Of a stretch of DNA of 64,000 nt, positions 57,333 to 64,000 are shown piece by piece. The position numbers and the translations under genes were made by a program. Under the pieces are notes generated by a model. That model was given only the letters and a program-made list of their open reading frames with translations. It searched no databases and had not been told where the DNA came from. Each line of letters opens with the position of its first letter. Position 1 is the first letter of the stretch. This stretch comes from an uncultured Pseudomonadota bacterium (GTDB lineage: Bacteria > Pseudomonadota > Gammaproteobacteria > Burkholderiales > Rhodocyclaceae), in the NCBI GenBank assembly GCA_903870055.1, contig CAIQBG010000024.1:62001-126000 (forward strand), read 5' to 3'.

Positions 57333-58769
57333 ATGACCATTCATGCACTGTTTAGCACATTGAGTCAGAGTTTGTGGGTCTGGCTGGCAACAGACGTGCT
57401 GTTGTGGTTGCTCTTCGTCCTCTTTCTGTTCTCAGTGGTCGTCATCGTCCGGTCACCTTTGCAGCGTGCTGTCTGGCAAAAGGTTTTTAGGCAGCGTCTG
57501 GCCGTGGTCTCTACAGTCTTGCTGGCGATCGCCGCCTGTTTTGCGTTACTGGATTCGATCCATCTGCGCGAGCCTTTGCCGCGACTAACACCCGAGGCTT
57601 CTGTACGCTATAGCGTCGAGGTGAATTCGGTGCTGGATCTGATCCTAACGGATCTACGCAAGAATCATGAGAAAACGTATTCAGCCCCCTTGGCTGTAAA
57701 CCTCGCCGCCCTGGAGCCGGTTACAGTGAGTATGCCCGATGGCGCAGTTGAGGTGCGTCGTGAGGCGCCACGACTTAAAGTGGCCGGATCAATCTTTCCC
57801 CCAGGGCCGGTTAACGATACAACGTACTGGCTGGATGTCTTACAGCGCGTTAGCTTTGGCGCATTGGGTGGGGCGTTGCTCTTTGCCTTGCTATGGTTGG
57901 GTTGCCTCATGGCCCGACGAGTTTTAACAAGTAACCCACAAAGCAATCGTGTTGCCTGGCGCTGGGTAGGCCTGACCTTGGGCGTAGTTTTTATTACTGG
58001 GGGTGTGTTTACCGGCCTCAGTACAAACTTCCATGTGTTCGGTACAGACAAGGTGGGTCAAGATGTGTTGTATCAGGTGCTCAAGAGTTTACGAACCGCC
58101 TTGGTGATCGGTCTGGTGCCAACACTGGTGACGTTACCACTAGGGATTGCTCTTGGTCTTTCGGCCGGTTACTTCCGCGGCAAGGTTGATGATGTCATTC
58201 AGTATATTTACACCACGGTGAGTGCCGTGCCGGGTGTGCTGCTTATTGCAGCGTCGGTGCTGAGCATCCAGGTCATGATTGATAACCACCCGGAATGGTT
58301 TGCAACGGCAGTGGAGCGGGGCGATATCCGCTTGCTTGCGCTGTGCATTATTCTGGGCATGACTAGTTGGACCGGGATTGCCCGCTTGCTACGTGGCGAA
58401 GCCCTCAAGATGCGTGAATATGACTACGTACAGGCAGCTCGAGCCTTTGGTGTGGGTGCTGGCCAGATTTTGTTAAGACATGTGTTGCCCAATGTATTCC
58501 CGATCATTCTGATCACGCTGGTGATGGAGTTTTCTTCACTGGTGCTGGCCGAAGCGGTGCTTTCCTACATTGGTATCGGCGTGGATCCAACCATGTTCAG
58601 TTTTGGACTGATGATCAATAACGCCCGCATGGAGCTTTCACGCGACCCGGTTGTCTGGTGGTCGCTGACGGCAGCATTTCTATTTATGGTTATTCTGGTG
58701 CTGGCAGCAAATCTGTTAGCCGATGCGGTACGCGATGCCCTTGATCCGCGTTCGGAGGGCCAGTCATGA
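57333..58769 (+). CDS. ABC transporter permease, DppC/YejE type, with long N-terminal extension
   Basis: 478 residues, versus about 300-340 for typical DppC. The C-terminal permease core (about 235-470) has FHVFGTDKVGQDVLYQVLKS, the DppC signature, and EAA loop EYDYVQAARAFGVGAGQILL. Before it lies an extra part: helices at about 14-36 and 51-71 and a soluble stretch (about 75-165), then two more helices. Such an insert is reported as large loops in YejE-type permeases. Partner of the preceding DppB-like gene. Confidence 0.9.
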   Translation: MTIHALFSTLSQSLWVWLATDVLLWLLFVLFLFSVVVIVRSPLQRAVWQKVFRQRLAVVSTVLLAIAACFALLDSIHLREPLPRLTPEASVRYSVEVNSVLDLILTDLRKNHEKTYSAPLAVNLAALEPVTVSMPDGAVEVRREAPRLKVAGSIFPPGPVNDTTYWLDVLQRVSFGALGGALLFALLWLGCLMARRVLTSNPQSNRVAWRWVGLTLGVVFITGGVFTGLSTNFHVFGTDKVGQDVLYQVLKSLRTALVIGLVPTLVTLPLGIALGLSAGYFRGKVDDVIQYIYTTVSAVPGVLLIAASVLSIQVMIDNHPEWFATAVERGDIRLLALCIILGMTSWTGIARLLRGEALKMREYDYVQAARAFGVGAGQILLRHVLPNVFPIILITLVMEFSSLVLAEAVLSYIGIGVDPTMFSFGLMINNARMELSRDPVVWWSLTAAFLFMVILVLAANLLADAVRDALDPRSEGQS

Positions 58770-60667
58770 GCAAACCACTATTACAGGTTCGCAATCTTTC
58801 GCTCGGATTCGCCCGAAGGGATGAGGTTAGTGAATCACCCAGGATTGTGGACGCCCTGAGTGCCATCAGCTTTCAGCTACATGCTGGTGAAACACTGGCG
58901 CTACTGGGGGAGTCAGGCTGTGGAAAGTCCTTAACGGCACTGGCACTCATGCGGCTATTGCCACAGCAAGCCAGGTTTCAATCCGGGCATGTGTTGCTGG
59001 AAAGCTCAGAGTCTGGTGTGCGTTCGGAGGATTTGTTACGTGTCTCCGAAGATCGTATGCGCCAGATTCGTGGTCGCCGCATGGCCATGATTTTTCAGGA
59101 GCCAGCTACCAGCCTTAATCCGGTGATGCGGATTGGTGAACAGATTAACGAAGTGCTACGGTTGCATCGTGGGCTAACGACTGCTGCTGGTGATGCAGAG
59201 GTGCTGGCACTGCTCGATCAAGTCGGCTTGCCCGATCCTGCAAGGGCAGCCGCCGCTTACCCCTTCGAACTTTCAGGTGGTATGAAACAACGTGCCATGA
59301 TTGCTATGGCATTAGCTGGTGACCCGGACATATTGCTGGCCGATGAGCCAACGACAGCCCTGGATGTAACACTGCAGGCACAGATCCTGGATCTGATCCG
59401 TGACTTGCAACAGCAACGTCAGATGGGTGTGCTGTTGATTACACATGATCTGGCGGTAGTTTCAGCACGGGCAGATCGTGTAGCCGTGATGTATGCGGGA
59501 CAGATTGTAGAAAGTGGACCAGTGGCCCAGGTGCTGAATCAACCATCACACCCCTATACCAGAGCGCTACTAGCCTCACTGCCGGAAAAGGCTATCCCGG
59601 GAAAGGCCTTGACCCAATTAGCGGGGCGCGTGCCACCACTGGGTAGCTGGCCGATGACTTGTCGCTTTGAACCACGCTGTGCGATACGTGAACCGCATTG
59701 TTTGGAAGAGTCCCCACCCTGGGTTTTTTTGCCGGGCGCTGAGACGCCGCATGAACAGCATCACGCATTGTGCTGGCGGGTAGGGGATGATTCAACCGCG
59801 CCGGTTGATGCGGGAGAGCCTTTATCAGCAAGCACACAAAGCACAGGGTCACCACCTGTATTACAGGTCGTTGATCTGAGTGTTCGCTATGAATCTGCAT
59901 CCAAGGGACTTCTGTATCGTTTAAGGCAGCTATGGCATCGTGCTGAAGCTTTGCCAAGCAGCCCGGTGGTAGATGCCATCAGTTTTGATCTGCGCCCTGG
60001 TGAGACGTTGGCAATCGTCGGTGAATCCGGTTGCGGTAAAACGACCACTGCACGCGCCATCTTGCGTCTGATCGAGAGTGAGTCAGGTCAAGTGATCCTT
60101 GATGGAAAAGAGATCGTTGGCCGCGGCATCAGGCCGGCCAAAGGTTGGCGGCGTGATGTGCAAATGGTGTTCCAGGATCCTTTTGCCTCGCTGGATCCAC
60201 GACAGCGCATCCGTCAGATTCTCTCCGAAGGTCCGCGTGCGTTGGGGCTGTCTGCAACAGACTACGATAATAATGCGTTGATCCGGTTACTTGATCGGGT
60301 CGGGTTACCGCCAGAAGCGCTGAATCGATTCCCGCATGAGTTTTCGGGTGGGCAGCGCCAGCGGATTGCGATTGCGCGTGCCCTGGCTGTTTCGCCTAAA
60401 GTACTGATTTGCGATGAACCGACCTCGGCATTGGATGTTTCTGTTCAGGCGCAGATACTTAATCTCTTGCAGAAGCTACAGGCAGAAACAGGCATTGCCT
60501 ATCTATTTATTACACATAACTTTGGCGTTGTGCGTTACCTGGCGGACCGGGTTTTGGTCATGCAGTCGGGCAGGGTGGTAGAGGCTGGCAACACCGAGCA
60601 ATTATTGAAAAACCCGCAACATGCTTACACCCGGGCGCTGCTCGCTTCTGTACCGGTGCTCAGCTAA
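58766..60667 (+). CDS. Fused double ABC ATPase of a peptide importer (YejF/GsiA-like)
   Basis: 633 residues, two ATPase domains in one chain. First: Walker A LLGESGCGKS (about 48-57), signature LSGGMKQR (about 171), Walker B ILLADEPTT. Second: VGESGCGKT (about 417), FSGGQRQR (about 529), LICDEPTSAL. The oligopeptide-family C-terminal segment with several Cys and HPYTRALLASL lies after the first domain and a related YTRALLASVP after the second. ATGA overlap with the permease gene. Together with the three preceding genes: a complete ABC importer. Confidence 0.95.
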   Translation: MSKPLLQVRNLSLGFARRDEVSESPRIVDALSAISFQLHAGETLALLGESGCGKSLTALALMRLLPQQARFQSGHVLLESSESGVRSEDLLRVSEDRMRQIRGRRMAMIFQEPATSLNPVMRIGEQINEVLRLHRGLTTAAGDAEVLALLDQVGLPDPARAAAAYPFELSGGMKQRAMIAMALAGDPDILLADEPTTALDVTLQAQILDLIRDLQQQRQMGVLLITHDLAVVSARADRVAVMYAGQIVESGPVAQVLNQPSHPYTRALLASLPEKAIPGKALTQLAGRVPPLGSWPMTCRFEPRCAIREPHCLEESPPWVFLPGAETPHEQHHALCWRVGDDSTAPVDAGEPLSASTQSTGSPPVLQVVDLSVRYESASKGLLYRLRQLWHRAEALPSSPVVDAISFDLRPGETLAIVGESGCGKTTTARAILRLIESESGQVILDGKEIVGRGIRPAKGWRRDVQMVFQDPFASLDPRQRIRQILSEGPRALGLSATDYDNNALIRLLDRVGLPPEALNRFPHEFSGGQRQRIAIARALAVSPKVLICDEPTSALDVSVQAQILNLLQKLQAETGIAYLFITHNFGVVRYLADRVLVMQSGRVVEAGNTEQLLKNPQHAYTRALLASVPVLS

Positions 60668-60696
60668 ACGCACCAAGCCGTAATATGGCAGCAAAA

Positions 60697-62172
60697 CTAC
60701 TTGCTTTTATTGTTGCCGGATTTGGCAGTGCTTTTGCTACTGGATTTGGCGGCCGCAGGCTTCGGGTCTGAAGTGGACTTGGCAGGCGATTTGGCGGTGC
60801 TGCTCGACTTAGCGGTGGTTTTGTCAGACTTTGCTGCTTTTGTGCTCTTGTCGGTTTTATCGGTCTTAGCTGTTTTGGCTGCTTTATCGTCTTTGCTGCT
60901 TACGGGCGTCGCTGTTTTGTTGGCCGCGGATTGGGTAAGGGCAGCACTGTTTTTGCCTGTAGGCTTGTCAGCGGTTTCGGCAACATTAACGGGTGTGTTT
61001 TCGTTGAGCTCAGTCAACGATGAAGCGGCCGGTGTTGATTCAGTAGCGCTGTCTTTGAGTACCAGTAGCGGTTGACCCGGCTTACCGAGGGATTTCATCG
61101 AAATCCCATTAGCTTCCTGTAGCTGAGCCAGGGACATATTGAATTTGCCGGCAATGCGATCAGGTTTCTCACCAGGTTGAACGGTATAGCTTCCCCAGCG
61201 GGATAGCGGCTTATCCGATTCCTGATAGGCATTCAGATTAGACTTAAACTGTGGCACGCGGTCTTTGGGTAGGTTGATGGTCTCAACCTTCATGACTGGC
61301 CGGGAGTGTTCAGGGTTCAGTGCCTTGACCTCATCAACGCTAATGTTGGCCAGCTTGGCTACGGTATCCAGATCGATATGTTTGCCGTAAAGGGCAACTG
61401 ATTCGAAGTACGGCCGGTTTGGCAAAACCGGCAGATTCATCTGTGCAACCAGTTGTGGATCGCGCAGGATATTCTTGATTGCCTGGAGTCGAGGCACGTA
61501 GTTCTTGGTTTCCGCAGGCATGCGCAGGTCATCGTAGCCCGTTGCCTGACCTTGAGCCTGATTCTTTGCAACTGCGCGTCCTACGGAGCCTTCGCCCCAG
61601 TTGTAAGAGGCCAGGGCCAGATGCCAGTCGCCCATCAGGCTGTACAGATAGGAAAGGTAGTCGAGGGCGGCACCAGTCGATGAGACAACGTCGCGGCGGT
61701 TATCCTCCCACCACGATTGGCTCAGGCCGTAGCTTTTGCCTGTGGAAGGTATGAACTGCCAGAGGCCGGCAGCGCGGGCAGGTGACAGTGCTTTCGGGTT
61801 GTAGCTACTTTCCACCATGGGCAGCAGTGCCAATTCGCTAGGCATGCCACGGCGCTCCAGTTCCTCGAGCACGAAGTAGGCGTAGCGGCGGCCATTATCT
61901 AGTAGGCGGCGCATGGCGCCCGGGTGCTGGATATAGTAATTCTGATACTTCAGCACCAACTCATTGTTCAGGTCTGGCATGCCAAAACCATCGCGCAGAC
62001 GTTCAAGTAGATCGGGGGCTTCGCGGCCCGGGCGCGTATTGACTGCGCGCGTCCAGCCGATCGGTGATTTATCCGGTGCCACCACTCCCGTCGACTGATC
62101 CGCAGCCAGGGTCATCACTGGGGTGACCGAAGCTCCGAGTAGTACGGCAGTGAGAATGGCGCGCAGCAGCAT
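60697..62172 (-). CDS. mltD: Membrane-bound lytic murein transglycosylase D with LysM and basic tail
   Basis: 491 residues from ATG 62172; the signal peptide (MLLRAILTAVLLGASVTPVM, then LAADQ) picks this start over an upstream GTG. The SLT domain (about 105-230) has the catalytic Glu in VESSYNPKALSPARAAGLWQ. Two LysM-type regions are seen at about 275-310 and 330-372 (TVQPGEKPDRIAGKFNMSLA). The last 100 or so residues are very rich in Lys, Ser, Ala and Thr. Cleaves MurNAc-GlcNAc bonds to form 1,6-anhydro ends. No lipobox is visible. Confidence 0.9.
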   Translation of the reverse strand: MLLRAILTAVLLGASVTPVMTLAADQSTGVVAPDKSPIGWTRAVNTRPGREAPDLLERLRDGFGMPDLNNELVLKYQNYYIQHPGAMRRLLDNGRRYAYFVLEELERRGMPSELALLPMVESSYNPKALSPARAAGLWQFIPSTGKSYGLSQSWWEDNRRDVVSSTGAALDYLSYLYSLMGDWHLALASYNWGEGSVGRAVAKNQAQGQATGYDDLRMPAETKNYVPRLQAIKNILRDPQLVAQMNLPVLPNRPYFESVALYGKHIDLDTVAKLANISVDEVKALNPEHSRPVMKVETINLPKDRVPQFKSNLNAYQESDKPLSRWGSYTVQPGEKPDRIAGKFNMSLAQLQEANGISMKSLGKPGQPLLVLKDSATESTPAASSLTELNENTPVNVAETADKPTGKNSAALTQSAANKTATPVSSKDDKAAKTAKTDKTDKSTKAAKSDKTTAKSSSTAKSPAKSTSDPKPAAAKSSSKSTAKSGNNKSK

Positions 62173-62324
62173 AGGGCGATTGAGTGGTTCAACGAGCACT
62201 TGTGTGCGGTAGTCGAACTAATTAATTATTAGAATCAGTATGATAGCACAAATAGGCTCAAACCCGCGCCGGACGCGGCGTCCAGCTGATGTGGCGGTGC
62301 AAGAGTTTTCCTGTCCCGGAAAAC

Positions 62325-62347
62325 AAAAAACCGCCGTAAGGCGGTTT
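62325..62347 (-). terminator. Terminator of the tRNA cluster
   Basis: On the minus strand: AAACCGCC, loop TTAC, GGCGGTTTTTTG. It lies 36 bases downstream of tRNA-Asp, at the end of the three-tRNA transcript, and before the mltD start. Confidence 0.85.
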
Positions 62348-62382
62348 GATGGCGTGACGTTTCTAGAGGCTACATTTCGATT

Positions 62383-62459
62383 TGGCGCGGAAGACGGGGC
62401 TCGAACCCGCGACCCCCGGCGTGACAGGCCGGTACTCTAACCAACTGAGCTACTTCCGC
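62383..62459 (-). tRNA. tRNA-Asp (anticodon GTC)
   Basis: Cloverleaf read on the minus strand: acceptor GCGGAAG/CTTCCGC, D-arm AGCTCAGTTGGTTAGAGT, anticodon loop CTGTCAC with GTC, T-loop TTCGAGC. The encoded CCA is at 62383-62385. 77 bases with CCA. Confidence 0.96.
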
Positions 62460-62467
62460 GCAAATCT

Positions 62468-62543
62468 TGGCGTCCCCACGGGGATTCGAACCCCGGTTAT
62501 CGCCGTGAAAGGGCGGTGTCCTAGGCCTCTAGACGATGGGGAC
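62468..62543 (-). tRNA. tRNA-Glu (anticodon TTC)
   Basis: Acceptor GTCCCCA/TGGGGAC, D-arm with TCTAGAGGCCTAGGA, anticodon loop CTTTCAC (TTC), T-loop GTTCGAATC, encoded CCA at 62468-62470. 76 bases. Its cognate synthetase gene gltX is the next gene upstream of the cluster. Confidence 0.96.
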
Positions 62544-62582
62544 GTCGATACAACTAACGTCTTGTTCTTGCCATACTTCGAC

Positions 62583-62658
<76 letters not shown>

Positions 62659-62761
62659 GAAGATCGCGGTACAGCAGGAACAGGGCGAAACTATACCTAT
62701 AAATCGGCAGGATTGCAAAGCTTTTTCGAAGTTATCTCGCGAAGCTTTGCAAGCTACTGAT

Positions 62762-64000
62762 TTAGTTACCGCATGCAAGCAAGGTATCGATGCGGCGCAG
62801 CACTTCATCCTTGGGAAAGAGAGCAATCAATGCATCGACTGAGGGTGTTTGAGTCTGTCCAACGAGTGCCAGTCGCATCGGCATGGCCAATGCAGGCATC
62901 TTGGCATTGTGTGCCGCCAGGGTGGCTTTAAGAGCCGCCGAGATGGAGGGAATGTCCCACGCTACGTTCGATAGCTCATCTCTGAATGCTGCAAGTATGG
63001 GGCGCGTTTTTTCTGTGAGATGCTGTGCTTTAAGTTCTGCGGTGGGCGTTGGATGTCCCTGGAGTTGCTCAACTGCATCCGTCAATTCAACCAGGGTCTG
63101 GGCGCGATCCTTGTACAACGCAACAATGCTTTCTACGCTTGGCGTGGCAGTGTCTTTTGCGTTCCGCAATGCAAGACGTCGACGGACGTCGGCCGCTAGA
63201 CGCGGTTCATCGGCTTGCTTGATGTAATGGGCGTTGAGCCAGTTCAGCTTCTGTGTGTTGAATTGCGCTGCCGATGGTGTGATGTGGTTCAGGTCAAACC
63301 ATTCGACGAACTGCTCACGGCTGAATACCTCGTCATCACCATGAGACCAGCCAAGACGGGCTAGGTAGTTGATAACGGCTTCCGGTAGATAGCCCTCGTC
63401 ATCGTATTGCATCACCGATACAGCACCGTGACGCTTGGAGAGCTTCTGGCCGTCATCGCCCAGAATCATGGATAGGTGCGCGTATTGAGGTACGGGTGCG
63501 CCTAGTGCGTTTAGTATGTTGATCTGGCGCGGCGTGTTGTTGACGTGATCATCACCGCGAATCACCTGGGTAATCCCCATATCCCAGTCATCAACGACTA
63601 CACAGAAATTGTAGGTAGGGGTGCCATCAGCACGGGCGATGATCAGATCGTCCATTTCGCTATTGCTGATTTCAATACGACCCTTAACCAGATCATCCCA
63701 GGCCACAACACCATCAACGGGATTGCGGAAACGGATCACCGGGTTAATACCTACAGGCAGGGCAGGGAGATCTTTTCCCGGTTCCGGGCGCCAGCGGCCA
63801 TCGTAACGGGGCTTATCACCACGCGCTGTCTGTTCAGCACGAAGGGTTTCCAGTTCGGCGGTTGAGGTGTAGCAGGGATAGGCAGTGCCGGCTTCCAGCA
63901 TTTGCTGAATAACGGCCTTGTAGCGATCCATACGCTGGGTTTGATAGAAAGGACCTTCGTCATGGTTCAGACCCAGCCAGTTCATGCCGTCCAGAATGGC
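62762..64000 (-). CDS. gltX: Glutamyl-tRNA synthetase, N-terminus outside window
   Basis: 412 residues are visible, out of about 465 for the family; the frame runs open past base 64000, so the N-terminal HIGH region is missing. The internal ATG at 63985 is not the start: the preceding codons read AILDG, joining a family-typical [19 protein letters not shown]. Seen: the KMSKS-type loop in [19 protein letters not shown] (about 170 residues in), and the C-terminal anticodon-binding helical domain. Charges tRNA-Glu; discriminating type. tRNA-Glu follows downstream. Confidence 0.96.
   Translation of the reverse strand, partial: AILDGMNWLGLNHDEGPFYQTQRMDRYKAVIQQMLEAGTAYPCYTSTAELETLRAEQTARGDKPRYDGRWRPEPGKDLPALPVGINPVIRFRNPVDGVVAWDDLVKGRIEISNSEMDDLIIARADGTPTYNFCVVVDDWDMGITQVIRGDDHVNNTPRQINILNALGAPVPQYAHLSMILGDDGQKLSKRHGAVSVMQYDDEGYLPEAVINYLARLGWSHGDDEVFSREQFVEWFDLNHITPSAAQFNTQKLNWLNAHYIKQADEPRLAADVRRRLALRNAKDTATPSVESIVALYKDRAQTLVELTDAVEQLQGHPTPTAELKAQHLTEKTRPILAAFRDELSNVAWDIPSISAALKATLAAHNAKMPALAMPMRLALVGQTQTPSVDALIALFPKDEVLRRIDTLLACGN

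Overview
The window looks like ordinary chromosome from a betaproteobacterium, most likely of the Burkholderiales. The signs are the ilvB-ilvN-ilvC-psd-pssA order, the ECF sigma/DUF3619/DUF3106/RDD cluster, GTP-type PEP carboxykinase, a phasin and OprB-type porin. GC content is moderate (roughly mid-50s by eye). Coding density is very high: no gap between genes exceeds about 300 bases. I see no prophage, insertion sequence, CRISPR array, toxin-antitoxin or defence island.

Layout. 1-6465 (minus): minor type IV pilin genes sit at the 3' end of a run that makes branched-chain amino acids (ilvB, ilvN, ilvC) and phosphatidylethanolamine (psd, pssA). 6652-8750 (plus): an ECF sigma factor and three overlapping small genes. 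8751-10929 (minus): lptG and lptF, divergent from pepA-holC-valS (plus, to 15830). 15833-19454 (minus): a PabB-PabC fusion, a TusA-like protein and a BepA-like M48 protease; then a cold-shock gene, clpS-clpA and rraA. 23387-37882 is a carbon-metabolism block: isocitrate lyase, thiol peroxidase, a LysR regulator, malate synthase, LrgA/LrgB, a half-length aldehyde dehydrogenase-like protein, an IclR regulator, PBP7, malic enzyme, PEP carboxykinase and a porin. 37891-44269 holds murein enzymes (AmpD, MepK-like, LdtD-like), a SYLF lipoprotein, a membrane-anchored TAXI protein and an MHS-family transporter. 44524-49868 holds a phasin, a PatB-type C-S lyase and three envelope-glycan genes (ArnT-like, GtrA, GT9). 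49968-54036 holds a sialidase-fold protein with a membrane partner, a PpiD lacking its parvulin domain, and FabI. 54133-60667 is a four-gene peptide-type ABC importer. 60697-64000 holds MltD, tRNA-Asp, tRNA-Glu and tRNA-Ala, and the start of gltX running off the window.

How the genes fit together. Glyoxylate shunt (aceA, aceB), malic enzyme and PEP carboxykinase give anaplerosis and gluconeogenesis from acetate or fatty acids, and the phasin implies polyhydroxyalkanoate storage. The aceA and pckG/maeB promoters carry near-identical TCTTATATAAGA-type palindromes and aceB carries a weaker match, which suggests one shared regulator. The second theme is the envelope: LPS export (LptF/G), LPS sugar transfer, murein hydrolases and transpeptidase, and the periplasmic chaperone-type proteins BepA and PpiD.

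No wholly new multi-gene system is evident. The most unusual items are the PpiD without a parvulin domain, the shared palindrome, the half-length ALDH, the sialidase-fold/membrane pair beside LPS genes, the membrane-tethered TAXI protein, and an ABC importer whose binding protein and one permease carry extra domains.
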